Below, piece by piece: positions 9,001-18,904 of a stretch of 23,595 nucleotides of DNA. The position numbers and the translations under genes were made by a program. Source of the stretch: Ophiothrix spiculata (taxonomy: Eukaryota > Echinodermata > Ophiuroidea > Amphilepidida > Ophiotrichidae). The DNA lies in the NCBI GenBank assembly GCA_000969725.1, contig JXSR01S073260.1; one strand, written 5' to 3'. Position 1 is the first letter of the stretch; each line of letters opens with the position of its first letter. The notes below the pieces were generated by a model, which did no database searches, was not told where the DNA came from, and saw nothing but the letters and a program-made list of their open reading frames with translations.

Positions 9001-10228
9001 GATTGATTGAAAGCAATAAGGGCTGCCTGCCGGTGCTGTAAGCAAGTGATATTTTCTTGTTCATTGTTGCTACACTTTATAAATGAGGTCAGAACCAATA
9101 CCAATAGAGCACACAAGGAGAGCTAAAATTTAAAATGAATCCCGGAAAAGGTTTCCACAACAAAACAAACACAAATGCATGCACATCATTGTAGTAGTAC
9201 CCCCAGGCCTTAAAGGAGCAATTCATGATCCACTTTTCACCCTCAAGGTCACCTCTATCAAAACTGAGTTTTTTAGCTTATACGAATCGTCAACTGGTAT
9301 GTGTTACGATCCCCAAACCATTCTTTCATACGGTGCTTGCATTTTTGAGAAAAGTGAGAAAATGTGTCATTTTCTAATTATTGTCGGGGCCCCGACAGTA
9401 ATTACAACACAGTAGCCTATGGAGATTTTCAAAATGCTGAAAAGCTTGTAACTTGGAAACGAATGGTCGGAATCAAGTGAAATTTTCAGAATATGTTTAT
9501 GATGCACCCTTCTTCTTATTTAGCACGAAAACATGCAAGGTTTTTGTCACATCCAAATCATGAATTGCACCTTTAAGATTGATTGGAAACAACCATTGCT
9601 GTACTCATGGCTAGGTAAAATGTAAGAGTCTGGGTTAAGTTTCTACAACAAAACAAACACATATGCATGTACAACATATCAGTGGTACCCCCAGGATTGA
9701 TTGAAAGCAATAAGGGCCGCCTGCCGGTGCTGTAAGCCAGCGATATTTTCATCTTCAGTGTTGCTACACTTTATAAATGAGGTAAGAGCCAGTACAGTAC
9801 ACATGGTGAGCTGAAATTGGAAGAGTTTATAGAAAAAAGTTTCCACAACAACACACATACATGCACAACATAGCAGTGGTACCCCAGGATTGATTGAAAG
9901 CAATAAGGGCCGCTTGCCGGTGCTGTATGGCAACGATATTTTCATCTTTATTGTTGCTACACTTTATAAATGAGGTTAGAGCCAGTACAGCACACATGGC
10001 AAGCTGAAATTGATAGAAAAAAGTTTCCACAACAAAACAAAACACATGCATGCACAACATAGCAGTGGTACCCCCAGGATTGATTGAAAGCAATAGGGGC
10101 CGCCTGCCGGTACAATATTTTCATCTTCATTGTTGCTACACTTTATAAATGAGGTCAGAGCCAGTACAGCACACATGGCGAGTGGAAATTGGAAGAGTTC
10201 GTAGAAAAAATTCCATAACACAATTCAC
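9001..10228 (+). repeat. Minisatellite array, about 190-bp units, interrupted by a MITE
   Basis: Units begin with gattgattgaaagcaata at 9001, 9695, 9888 and 10078; the one at 9577 is diverged (gattgattggaaacaacca) and shortened. Units starting at 9695 and 9888 are 193 and 190 bp long. Each contains gttgctacactttataaatg, a gccagtacag-type motif, tttccacaacaaaac and gtggtaccccc before the next start. A partial unit precedes 9001 (about 8980-9000). The last unit ends near 10228. Minus-strand open frames recur once per unit with similar peptides, but unit lengths are not multiples of three, so the frame is not continuous. These are repeat by-products, not a protein. Confidence 0.9.
9210..9576. 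mobile_element. TTAA-flanked MITE inserted within the minisatellite
   Basis: The left end is TTAAAGGAGCAATTCATGAT and the right end is its inverse with a single mismatch (ATCATGAATTGCACCTTTAA). With the TTAA duplications the element spans 367 bp. It lies exactly between a unit end (cccccaggcc) and the next unit start (gattgattgg), so it entered after the array existed. TTAA target use is typical of piggyBac- and Kolobok-type elements. The interior has an open frame at 9179-9415 extending from the array into the element, without transposase motifs. The first seven bases after TTAA resemble those of the element at 22793-23075. Confidence 0.85.
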
Positions 10229-10724
10229 AAGGACCGTAAACTTGCTGTCATCAGCTTGCTGGAAGTTATACATCTACAACTGATGAGAATTTTGTCAGCA
10301 AAGGTCAGTTGAAATATCCACGACTTCTCAGATTTCATTGTAAACAACTTTGCTTGTTTTAAATGTCACTTTAATGTTGGTGAAGATTGACCGCTGTGGT
10401 TGATGATACTAAATAATATGTTGCTTTTTGATTTGGTTTTGCCATGGCATTTAAAGGGCTGGGCCGTTTTTACTGGGATTGAGCAAGTCATGTTTGATAC
10501 AGGGAACTTATCATTATCGTCTTCGCTGGTATTGAAGATTTAATGATCACGAGGGTAGCCTTACATTGTAAAGTTTCAACCTGTTTATTGGTTTGTGTTT
10601 GAAATTATGTATACCTGGATAATTTGTTAAGATGATAACTTGACTACGGAGCAACTTACATGTATGTTGCACAATATAGGAAAATATAGGTGTAGGCTTA
10701 GGTAAATCGACCAAATACGTCCTT
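10229..10724. other. Non-coding stretch, no gene recognised
   Basis: AT-rich sequence between the minisatellite and the next TTAA element. The 85-codon minus-strand frame at 10547-10804 crosses into that element and has no motifs. Nothing else is supported. Confidence 0.5.
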
Positions 10725-11012
10725 TTAACTCTTTCACTCCGGAATAAAATTTTCACAATCTGTCCTATTTTGACGGCAAGCCGCTCTGAGCGACTCACAG
10801 ACACCTCACTTTATGATATCATATGATAATCATATAGCGCCAGAGTTGTTCTCTTTGCTAATGAAAATGGTATTGCTAGGTAGCTTTTTGTTTCAACTGC
10901 TTGCTGGCAAAATTTCGACCAATTTGGACTTGTAGTTTCTGATAGAAATTCTGGCCAATCATGCACGCTTTCGCAAGCCGCTGTGAGCGGCTTGCCGGAT
11001 TGAAAGAGTTAA
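10725..11012. mobile_element. TTAA-flanked MITE with TTAACTCTTTCA termini
   Basis: The left end TTAACTCTTTCACTCCGG and right end CCGGATTGAAAGAGTTAA are inverted copies with one mismatch. The total is 288 bp including TTAA on both sides. A second inverted motif lies inside: ggcaagccgctctgagcg (about 10773-10790) against gcaagccgctgtgagcggc near the right end. The latter also forms its own hairpin, GCAAGCCGCT/AGCGGCTTGC with a 3-nt loop, at about 10974-10996. No coding capacity is seen. Confidence 0.85.
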
Positions 11013-12340
11013 GGGGGAGTATTGTTCACCTTCACCTATAATGTACCATTCAGGAGAAATAGAAGTTTTAGTCCTCATAGTCCAAATTCACTTTGGCAAG
11101 TAGACTAACCTTACATACATAGGTACCTGGATAGCAGTTCTAATAGATCAATATAAAAAAGCAACACTACTTGCGTCAATGCAAACTGAGTTGAGAAAAG
11201 CTGAACTTCCCATGCGTTTTCATGCTGTCTGCTGCTGCAGTCCATTTGAATTTTGAGTGTGAATTGAGTGTGAGTGTGCCGTTTGTGATGAAAATTATTG
11301 GAAACGCAATGCCTTGCTTTTTAAGTATGAAATCAGCTTTACTCTTTGACATATATTGGAATGATCATGTTTAGTATGCTGAGTAACTTTTGATGCTAGA
11401 GAATCTTAAAATCCTGTACAGAACATTTAACAGTATAATATTCAGAGTCTTGTTGATTTCCATTGCTTTACATCTTATCTGTGTATACTTTGATAAACAA
11501 CAGATAGGTAGGAATTATGAGACTTTTCTTCATTCACAAGAAAACATAACCCCGGTTACACCCGCGCCGTAGATCCTGATGCGCGAGCCACACGTGCAAC
11601 ATGCGCTGCTGGTCCATGTTTAATTAGCTGCGCACACGCTTATACGTTTCAACTCAAGATGTGAAAAGGCCCCGCCTCTTTGGTGTTGATCAAAGTAAAG
11701 TCTTGGTATGATTATGCATCGTGCATGCAGAAACAACGTACTATCCAGGGATGGGAAAGATTAACATCAAGTGATTTCTTTTGATAGACATCGATAGACT
11801 CTATGCATGTACAGGGTAAATAAAAATATATTGAAGTCATCCAACTCAAAATTTAGAAATGATTTGAAAATAACTTTCAGATTCATGTAAACTATGATGT
11901 TCTTCAGACTCCCCAAGTTGTGCAAACAGGGTAATTTTAAGCATGTTTTCAATGTGATTTCCCCCAATGCCCCTAGCTACCAGTTGCCTTGATGCCCCAT
12001 TACTTAACAAATCTTACTGCTATTCTTTAACATGTAGGCCTAGTAATTGCCTTCTAAAATAGTGTGCTCTTTCAAAATTGCCTTGAAAGGGGATGCCCTT
12101 CAGAATCCTTCAAATTTACCATGAAATATATTTACAAAACAAAAAATAGGAATATCCTCAGACTGAAAATGAGTGAGGTGATATTTCAGACTTTTCAATT
12201 TCAATAATGCTTTTGGGTGTCAGTCTACAACATAACATTATTCTGGCACCAGAAGTGGATGTATAAGAAACATATTAATTGGTTGAGGTCCAGAATTCTC
12301 AGTGTCAAATGGTGATATTCAAGTCTGTATATAAAAATAC
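11013..12340. other. Non-coding stretch with one dispersed repeat copy
   Basis: The segment 11483-11605 repeats 8794-8895. A (GT/GA)-rich patch (gagtgtgaattgagtgtgag) is near 11256-11276. A short hairpin, ctgtat/atacag, lies at 12325-12342 next to the SINE tail. Open frames of 60-66 codons have no features. Confidence 0.45.
11483..11605 (+). repeat. Dispersed direct repeat, copy 2 (partner 8794-8895)
   Basis: tatactttgat, then ggaattatgagacttttctt, then a gatgcgcgagccacac stretch follow the same order as in the first copy. The shared core is nearly identical over about 25 bases and the flanks are more diverged. Confidence 0.65.
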
Positions 12341-12695
12341 AGGGGATTTAAAGTGCGCTATGCCTCCCTGATGTGTAATTCTACACAGCCTCAGCACACT
12401 TTACAGACAGTGTCGCTGACCACTGTGAGTCAAGTAAAGTCCACACCATCATGATCATTTCAGGTTCTGCGGCAACCAATATAGGCACTGAACCTTGATC
12501 AGCGCACATGCTCCATTGCTGGCCAGATCAGTTCCCCGAATTTCATACAGGCTTCCAAAAGACAATTAGCTGATAGTTTCTTGTCCAAGGGAATTTCAAG
12601 CACACTCAACTTTTTTTACACCAGGGGGTTCAAACTCGGGACCTTCCATGCTGCAAGCGAGCACATTACAATTTGAGCTAACTTGACTGCTGCAA
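12341..12695 (-). mobile_element. tRNA-derived SINE (minus strand)
   Basis: Read on the minus strand, the element starts near 12695 with an A-box-like ttagctcaaattgtaatg. It continues through an anticodon-arm-like region (ctcgcttgcagcatgg) to cccgagtttgaacccc, a B-box-like motif at about 12626-12638. A body follows, with cttggacaagaaact and later gtaaagtgtgctgaggct. The 3' end reads gcgcactttaaatcccc near 12341-12358, a tail style common in invertebrate SINEs (a GCGCTnTnnAAATCC-like ending). Length of about 355 bp fits a tRNA-headed SINE. The tRNA region is degenerate; a working tRNA gene is not proposed. No flanking duplication was located. Confidence 0.7.
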
Positions 12696-13318
12696 GTGTA
12701 TACACCTGTACTTTATCAAATTGAATGAAATGTACAGAACCATCTTGGATCAATCAAATGTCAAAAACTTTTATTTAGTCCAATCCAACCCACAAAAATT
12801 CTACATGTAGATCAAATTTGATATTACTAGGTTGAACTTTGTGGCAAAGGACATCAAGTGCTTTCCCCCTTAAGTGCACTTAATGCCTTAAGGGGGAAAG
12901 TCAAATAAAAAAACAGTGTTAGTTTGCTTCAGTTAAAATTGTTCATTGTATCGTTGCATATAGGCATGATTTACTTTGATGGAATGAATAGGTCCAGACT
13001 TTCTAGGTTGCGTGAGAGATTTCCCTGTCTAAGGTCTGATATTACTGTTGTCATTGACTTGGTGAAAAGAATTCATGTTTTTGTGTAAAAAAGTGCATGG
13101 TTCATAAAATGGTTACCTATTGGGGGCTGAGGTGTCTGTTTCTCTTATGGGACTTGATTGGGAGACTCGGTGTTTGTTCAGCGCCTACTTTGTGTGCTCT
13201 AAATCTTTGGAAACTTTTGGGTCTTTTCTGGAACATGTTTAAAGGTCATTAACATTTGTAGCTGAAATTTTGATATTGAAATGTGTCACGTTAAGAATTC
13301 AATTAAACTGGGTAAATT
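12696..13318. other. Non-coding stretch containing a strong perfect hairpin
   Basis: Apart from the hairpin at 12861-12900, no gene or element termini were recognised in this AT-rich segment. Confidence 0.5.
12861..12900. repeat. Perfect 14-bp inverted repeat (hairpin)
   Basis: CTTTCCCCCTTAAG at 12861-12874 is exactly complementary to CTTAAGGGGGAAAG at 12887-12900. The 12-nt loop is tgcacttaatgc. It is isolated; no run of thymines follows that would suggest a polymerase III end. Confidence 0.9.
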
Positions 13319-13493
13319 TTGTCTGGATTTGGGAGAGCTCTCTGTTTTTGTCACATTCAAATAGAGTGCCTTAGCATTCATCTCTTCTTGGGCTTTAGGC
13401 CAGCCCAAGTTCAGGCGAATTCTACAAACTTGTCTGGATTTGGGCGAGCTCTCTGTTTTGGTCACAGTCAAATAGAGCACCTAATGTTCATCT
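13319..13493 (+). repeat. Direct duplication (about 66 bp, offset 111) with a hairpin spacer
   Basis: ttgtctggatttgggagagc at 13319 recurs as ttgtctggatttgggcgagc at 13430. Both continue through ctctgttttt(g)gtcac and caaatagag to gttcatctc or attcatctc. The spacer contains cttgggct/agcccaag, an 8-bp perfect stem at 13387-13394 and 13402-13409 with a 7-nt loop. The short open frames on both strands here come from the duplication. Confidence 0.8.
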
Positions 13494-13759
13494 CCGAAAA
13501 CATTGGATGGAGCAAAGTCATGGTGGTTGCAAACATTGGATATTGATCTGTCCAATATGCAGCAAGGTGAAAAACTGACGCAAAGAAAAAGAATATAGGC
13601 CTATGGTATTTATTATAGTAGCTTTTCAATAACATTGCTGCTGTCTAACACCCTCTGATCAACCGAGTAAAGTTGGAAAATCTGATCCCTCCCTCTTTGG
13701 TGAATCTATGCTTGGCTGCATTTGTCATCTTCCTACTCACCGTAGCCATTTTTACCTGT
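13494..13759. other. Short non-coding spacer, nothing recognised
   Basis: No gene, terminus or repeat was recognised between the duplication and the TTAA element. Confidence 0.5.
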
Positions 13760-13974
13760 TTAACACTTAAGTGCATATGGGGGGGGGGGGGTCCATATAT
13801 AGACCCAGGATTTTGTTTGTCGCCTGAAGCTAAATAATATAGAGAACATTGTTTTTCAAGCGTTCAAAATCCAGGGTCTATGTGGACCCCCCTTGTCCAC
13901 TAACGGGATTCTAAAACACCTTAAATACACTTTTAAGTGCATAAGGTGTTTTAGAATTCCGTTAAAAGTGTTAA
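13760..13974. mobile_element. TTAA-flanked element containing two internal hairpins
   Basis: Outer ends are TTAACACTTAAG (13760) and an inverse AAAAGTGTTAA (to 13974), giving a TTAA-bounded 215-bp unit. Inside, 13786-13814 (ggggggtccatatatagacc then caggatttt) is inverted at 13866-13892. A second pair, 13901-13922 and 13943-13964, has 22-bp arms with one mismatch (TAACGGGATTCTAAAACACC against its inverse). A run of 13 guanines occupies 13779-13791. The phrase ttaagtgcata occurs in both the left end and the second loop. The outer inverted repeat is short, so the boundaries are less certain than the internal hairpins. Confidence 0.65.
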
Positions 13975-14299
13975 ATAGGACAGAGCCATAAGAAAGGAGC
14001 TAAAAGAGGGGGTTTTTGCTTGAAAATTTCAAGACCTTCAAATATAATGTTATGAATTTATTTGTCTGAAACCAAGTTCGCAGTGTTTGATAGTGCATAA
14101 TGTGAAAAAGTTATTGAAATCCAGGGCCCAGACATGTTACTGGCAACTCTTTTGCCCAAGGAGTAAGAAAAGAACCATCTAGGAGGTCAAGTGTATTAAT
14201 TTGCAAGGGGCAACAATGCAGGAGAGATAGACATAACTGCAAGGCTAGGGAAGGAAGGAGGTGAACACAAGTTGAACCCCTGAGTGTTGTACGTAAATG
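13975..14299. other. Non-coding spacer
   Basis: No gene or element terminus was recognised. The 92-codon minus-strand frame at 14111-14389 runs across the following MITE and has no domain features. Confidence 0.45.
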
Positions 14300-14406
14300 T
14301 ACACTACCGGTCAAAAGTGTTTGCGCATGCTTAAAAATTGGCAAAAACCAAATAATTATATCAAACGAACCAGACTCAAATGCAAACACTTTTGACCGGA
14401 AGTATA
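14300..14406. mobile_element. Very short TA-flanked MITE with Tc1-like termini
   Basis: The left end is TACACTACCGGTCAAAAGTG and the right end is its inverse with a few changes (cacttttgaccggaagtata). CAC/CAG-TACCGGTCAAAAGT-type ends are a style known from Tc1-like elements. The whole unit is about 107 bp, with a central AT-rich loop. TA lies at both edges (14300-14301 and 14405-14406). The right-hand TA is also the left-hand TA of the next element. Confidence 0.75.
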
Positions 14407-15475
14407 TCGGCCATGCTCACGAAAATGACTCCACTTGAGTTGGAAAAAGCGAAAAAATAAAGTTTCATAAAAGCGTCTTCAATTAACTTTTTTTATTAGC
14501 TAGTATATTATATCAAGTATCATGGAACCACAAAATTTATGAAGACCACTATTCTTTTATTTTTATACATGAACTTTCAAATTTAGCATATACAAGAATA
14601 GGAAGAGCTGTCAAACAAGTGTCTGTCCTGCCCTATTTGAGGCAACAATTAAAATAAAGTTGCTCAATTACTTCGAGGGGCAACTCGGAGAACCCTAAAA
14701 TTGACATAAGAAATAAACTCGAGGATCTTCATAATTCTGGTTCTTGCATTGGATAACGTAATATACATTTTGATGTTTTTCTATCCCTCAAATTAAAATA
14801 GTCACATATAGTGCTGGTTATTTTGGCTAATCATGGTCAGGGGATGAGGGCCTATGGCTTGATATGCATAAAAGTAGTCTAGACTCTTGCATAACTTAGA
14901 TTTGGTGATAATGTAATATACATGCTTATTAAAACGGACGCAATAAATTTTGGAATATAATTGTTTTTAAAAACCAAACTTATGACTATAGATTTTCAAT
15001 GTTATGATTTACAAATGTACACATATGTTAGCCTTCAAGTTATGCAAAAAGTTTTATGGTTGCAGTTCACTGTGATCTTTGGAATCGAGATATACACTGA
15101 TTTCGCGGAAACCCTATACTGGTTTCTTGTGGCTTACTGGGAAATACAACTTTCAAAATGTGCATTTCATCTGATATTATTGATGCATTTGAAGAAATAA
15201 ACCACACGGGTATGAACAAGAAAATGTGTTTTTATGATGTATCTATCACTATAAAATAGATGCCTCTTGCAAAGACATGACATTTTTGCCTAATTTGGTG
15301 TCTTCTGGGAGCAAAATGACCAAGATAACGGTAAACAAAGTATAGAAAACTATATATGTCCGCGTAGAGCTCACCAAGTACTATACAAATTACTTATTTT
15401 AAGCAAAACACAGAAATTTTCAGACCAAAGAACGAAATATCGCTACTGGCGTCATTTTCGTGAGAATGGCCGGTA
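14405..15475. mobile_element. 1.07-kb TA-flanked element with CGGCCAT...ATGGCCG inverted termini
   Basis: The left end tcggccatgctcacgaaaat at 14407 is inverted at the right end, attttcgtgagaatggccgg, ending at 15473. The matching part extends to about 28 bp (to gactcca / ggcgtc) with about four mismatches. TA flanks both sides (14405-14406 and 15474-15475). The interior is AT-rich with an open frame of 79 codons at 14961-15200, rich in hydrophobic and aromatic residues. No DDE/D motif or helix-turn-helix was recognised, so it is called non-autonomous. taatgtaatatacatg and cgtaatatacattt are repeated inside. Confidence 0.75.
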
Positions 15476-15809
15476 TTGTTATTGCCATTGATTCTGGATT
15501 ACATATTTGAAGATATATAAAGGTTTTGACAGTCGGATGTAGCCAAAAGGGTGTCACTCAGGACAAATATTATCCCCTTCTATTCGGGTGGATCCAGAGG
15601 GTGTTTAAAGACAGCTGTATTTTGACAAAACCTTCAAGAAAAACTACTTTAAATACCTCTGGTGGGGTGAGGGTATGATCTGTCTAAAGTGATATGAACA
15701 CCTTCTTTTATATCTGTCTGAATTTTTTGAATGTGAGCATTAATAGCCATAGTATAACAAGTCTGAGATCAGGTTGGTTCGCATAAATTGATTTGTGTAC
15801 AGGTATGCA
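15476..15809. other. Non-coding spacer
   Basis: Nothing beyond unremarkable AT-rich sequence was recognised between the two mobile elements. Confidence 0.5.
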
Positions 15810-16032
15810 TTAACCCTAACCCCACTGAATCTCACAATATCCCATTCCACAAAGTTAAAGAAAGTTAGCTATCGTAAAATTTGTTGTCATGGCAGCGCCA
15901 GTTCAGTGGCTTGGCATAGTGACAATTGGATCGGGTGCGAGAGATCCCGATTCGAATCCAGGTGAAAAAAGCAATTTTTGACTTGCCGATTTCTGAGGAG
16001 AGAGAAGAAGTGGTCAAAAGTGTTAGGGTTAG
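15810..16032 (+). mobile_element. TTAA element with tRNA-like segment, copy B
   Basis: The left end is TTAACCCTAACCCC at 15810 and the right end is GTTAGGGTTAG at 16022-16032. The final TTAA appears mutated to TTAG. Inside, a tRNA-like head includes an A-box-like tggcttggcatagtgac (about 15907-15923) and an exact B box GATTCGAATCC at 15949-15959. This is followed by aggtgaaaaaagcaattttt and a tctgaggagagag motif. The order and spacing match copy C (21798-22066) and, reversed, copy A (4866-5027). The termini resemble those of piggyBac-type elements, which insert at TTAA and begin with CCC. A conventional SINE would instead end in a poly-A or simple tail. Confidence 0.8.
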
Positions 16033-17438
16033 TAAAGCCTACATATGGGTCTATACTAAACTAGTATGCGAATGTGAACGCTGCAGCGTCAGGAATTACT
16101 AGAATACCGTACAGTTTCTTGTATTTTTAATTACATTTCCATGTCATTTTGTTTGCGACATGTTGCATTTAATTTCACCTCCCTTTACAACTGTTTAAAA
16201 AGGAGAAATTGCTTGCAGCTTAAGTGTCACTTCTCATACATGTTGATGAGATTTCGTCAGATTTCATTAGCCTTTTTTCTCTCTTTGAAACGGGTACACT
16301 TGAACTTGTCTAGCACACAATGAAGGTCATTGTTTGGTTTCAGGCGGTGGAAGTCATTCTTGTATACAATGCTTGAAATGAGATCAAGATTTTCAAAAGA
16401 AGGTTTTTGTCTGGTTTATAAGAAAAGTCACCAAGTGAACTTGAAGTTGCATTTGAGCAAATAAGGCCAATCACAGAAAAAAATTATGGTAATGGTTCTT
16501 AACATTTAACTGCATAAGGTACCCCGCACTTCCGTTATAAAAACCACTTTCCCACCCAAAATTGTTAATAATCTTTACACCATATAGGTACATTAATCAC
16601 AACCATACACTGTAAATATCAACGCCGTGTTTTAACATGTTAAGCATTATTGTTTTCGTGTTTTTAACACAACTGGTATTAAAATTAGTATGTTTCATTA
16701 TTATTAACAGGGTCTCCGTTCACGTATAGCGTTAATACTAGCGTTCATGTGTTAAAACTTAAAAAAAGTTGCAAAGTTGCCGATATTTCAAGCCTTATTA
16801 ACGTAAGTGTTAAAAGAATATAACAACATTTTGAAATTTAAACAATACTGTTAATAAAGGGAAAAAAATAAAATATACGTGCCGTTTGAAAATGGCAGCC
16901 AAATAACCAATTTTCGTAAAATTGTGACAACTCGATTTTGGCCAAATTTTGAAAAAAAACCACTTCCCAAAGGAATTTTCCAATGGCTCAAATGAGAAGA
17001 TCATGAATACATTTATATTGTTGAAATAAAATTTGGAAAATTTTACTCTTGGCAATTTTAAGGGCAAATCATTTTTTTTCGCACCCCCAAATGCTTATTT
17101 ATGCTAATTAGCTGGAAAATGACATGGTTGATGTCAATTTTTTTTTGCCAAAAGAAGCACAACTACTATTTAGGCAATTTCAAAAATTAACAGCCTGAAA
17201 TATTGTGCAGTTAAAATGCGAGAACCGAAAAACCAAATGTTGGGTACCGTGGCACCCCCCCTTATTCAGTTTGAAAGTGTTAAAAATAACAATGAGATCT
17301 GGGATTTTTTTTTCAGGAAACGTACTTTGATTCCCAATTACCAATCACAACAAAGGTTTAAAAAGCTGTTTTGCATGGCCTGTGTGACATGCCTGTGAAT
17401 CTTTGGTACATATCGCAAAATACGGAGTGAAAGAAATT
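16033..17438. other. Non-coding stretch, no gene recognised
   Basis: About 16617-16830 is rich in ttaaca / tgttaa motifs in both orientations (for example gtgttttaacatgttaag), suggesting a decayed palindromic element starting near cactgtaaat at 16608. No matching end was found. At about 16511-16542, tgcataaggt and cttccgttataaaa weakly resemble part of the 13760-13974 element. Open frames of 60-85 codons lack features. Confidence 0.4.
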
Positions 17439-17518
17439 CATTCATTGATGATGCTTGATATTGGAAACTTCTAATTTCAAGCATCATTCATTAATGATGC
17501 TTGATATTTTGAAGTTTC
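17439..17518 (+). repeat. Tandem repeat of about 34 bp with an inverted copy of its core
   Basis: cattcattgatgatgcttga at 17439 is repeated as cattcattaatgatgcttga at 17485. Both copies run into a tattttgaagtttc-like end. Between them tttcaagcatcattc is the inverse of the core, so several hairpins are possible. Confidence 0.75.
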
Positions 17519-17540
17519 GAAGTCCACAATATCTAGGCCC

Positions 17541-18052
17541 AATATATGTGTCCGTCCAGCCCGTATGAGCAGTAAATGCCAGAAACTTCATTTTGCGCTA
17601 CAGATGAAAATACATGTATTAAAGGTCGTAATTTGCCGAAATTGATTTTTTGACAGATTAACAATCCTAGTGCTTACTACAAAATACCAGCAAAGTGTCA
17701 TTTCAAGAAAATGATAAGAAATGTGAAATAAATTTTCATATTTTCAAGATGATCAACAGAAAATATAGGGCTCCACTTTTCCCCCAAGCTAATGGTATTT
17801 TAACATGTCTTACATATGGTCAGTTCTTGTTGACTTTATATAGACCCTTTGGTCAAACTTTGAATGCGTTTATCTCAGTTATACGTTTCACTCCCTGACA
17901 ACCTTTGACAGACCATAACTTGACTTCTTGAAATCATGTGAAGTTCATTGTCATTTTAATCCTTAAAGCATGGTCTTTGCAAATAATTAAAAAAATGAAA
18001 ATGACAAAAGGTGGCATTTACTGCTGTTTTGGGATGGACGGTCACATATATT
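17541..18052. mobile_element. TIR element (512 bp) with AATATATGTG...CACATATATT ends
   Basis: The left end aatatatgtgtccgtccagc and right end gggatggacggtcacatatatt are inverted copies with two substitutions in the first 20 bases. The match continues through agcagtaaatgcc / ggcatttactgct. Flanks cannot be separated cleanly because the outermost bases are themselves AT palindromic; TA duplication is plausible. The interior includes an 87-bp block at 17775-17861 that recurs at 21591-21677. The 67-codon frame at 17695-17898 lies across that block and has no recognised domain. Confidence 0.75.
17775..17861 (+). repeat. 87-bp dispersed repeat, copy 1
   Basis: This segment and 21591-21677 match at 85 of 87 positions by eye, in the same orientation, 3816 bp apart. 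It begins acttttcccccaagctaatg and ends ggtcaaacttt. Here it lies inside the TIR element at 17541-18052. Confidence 0.9.
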
Positions 18053-18904
18053 CCATGACCTGACCAGCATGTGAGTGTGTCAGGAAACTGGGTTTTCTTC
18101 AGCATGAAAAAAAACCCCAACACTATACCATACCATAACTTGGGAAACGAAGACCCGCTGTATTACTCACATATTTGGTCAAATGGAGATGTGCCAATCT
18201 AATGGGTCAATTTTTTCCTAAATCCTTAAAGTTGGATCCAATTTTTACCAAAAAAATCCTTAAACGTGGGTCAGCTTTTCTGACTAAGCCCCAAATGTTG
18301 TGATTTTTGGGGTATTCGAGTTGCGAAAACCCTGAAAATCTAAAATTATTTGAAAAACTTTTTCAAGTCAAATCTTTAAAAATGGGTATGCCTTTTGGTA
18401 AAAATCACCTTTAACCATAGTCTTCCTGAGCCTTTTTTGTAACACGTCTTCCTGAGGGGGAGGATGGGAGTGGTGGTTACCACGCCCCACTGTGATTTTG
18501 AAATCGGTACTCCCAAAGTTATATTGTTTGGTACTATAGTATAGGGTAGAGTCTCCTCTTTCTATTGATACCATGATCATGAAAATAGGTTAAGGCGTTA
18601 TGTTTATGCCATCACAAAATATTTCTGGACAGAAAAAAAAAATTTACTTTTGGCAAAAATGGACACATTTTATAAATTGTTATAAAAGTTCTAAATGTCT
18701 GATTTTCGCCGTTTTTTGCTAATAAATGAAGGAATCGAAAATTCAAACATGTCATGTAAGTTTCAAGTCCATATCATGCAGATATTTAAAATGTACTATA
18801 CATTAAACTGTAAAAAACAACATTGTGGAGGAGGACTGAGAAATAAGCAAAAAGCATGTCTTGTCCCAGACTCCAAATAACAATAATGAGTGCATACTGC
18901 ATGT
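18053..18904. other. Non-coding stretch, no gene recognised
   Basis: Recurrent phrases such as atccttaaa(g/c)...ggg, accaaaaaaatcc and gggtatgcc (18220-18420) look like remnants of an interspersed repeat. ggtggttaccacgcccc near 18471 contains a small palindrome. No element termini or exons were identified. Confidence 0.45.

Noticed and set aside
9679..10221. Overlapping minus-strand frames as a repeat protein
   Set aside because: The unit length is not a multiple of three, so frames break at each unit; they are by-products of the minisatellite.
9001..10228. CRISPR array
   Set aside because: Units are about 190 bp with no short repeat/unique spacer structure, and the sequence is eukaryotic in character.
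13286..13546. Similar short frames on both strands as duplicated exons
   Set aside because: They arise from a 66-bp nucleotide duplication; open on both strands with no splice context.
14961..15200. 79-codon frame inside the 1.07-kb TA element as a transposase remnant
   Set aside because: It is too short, hydrophobic, and lacks catalytic or DNA-binding motifs.
16608..16870. Complete MITE starting at cactgtaaat
   Set aside because: No matching inverse terminus could be found downstream; only ttaaca-rich palindromic content is clear.
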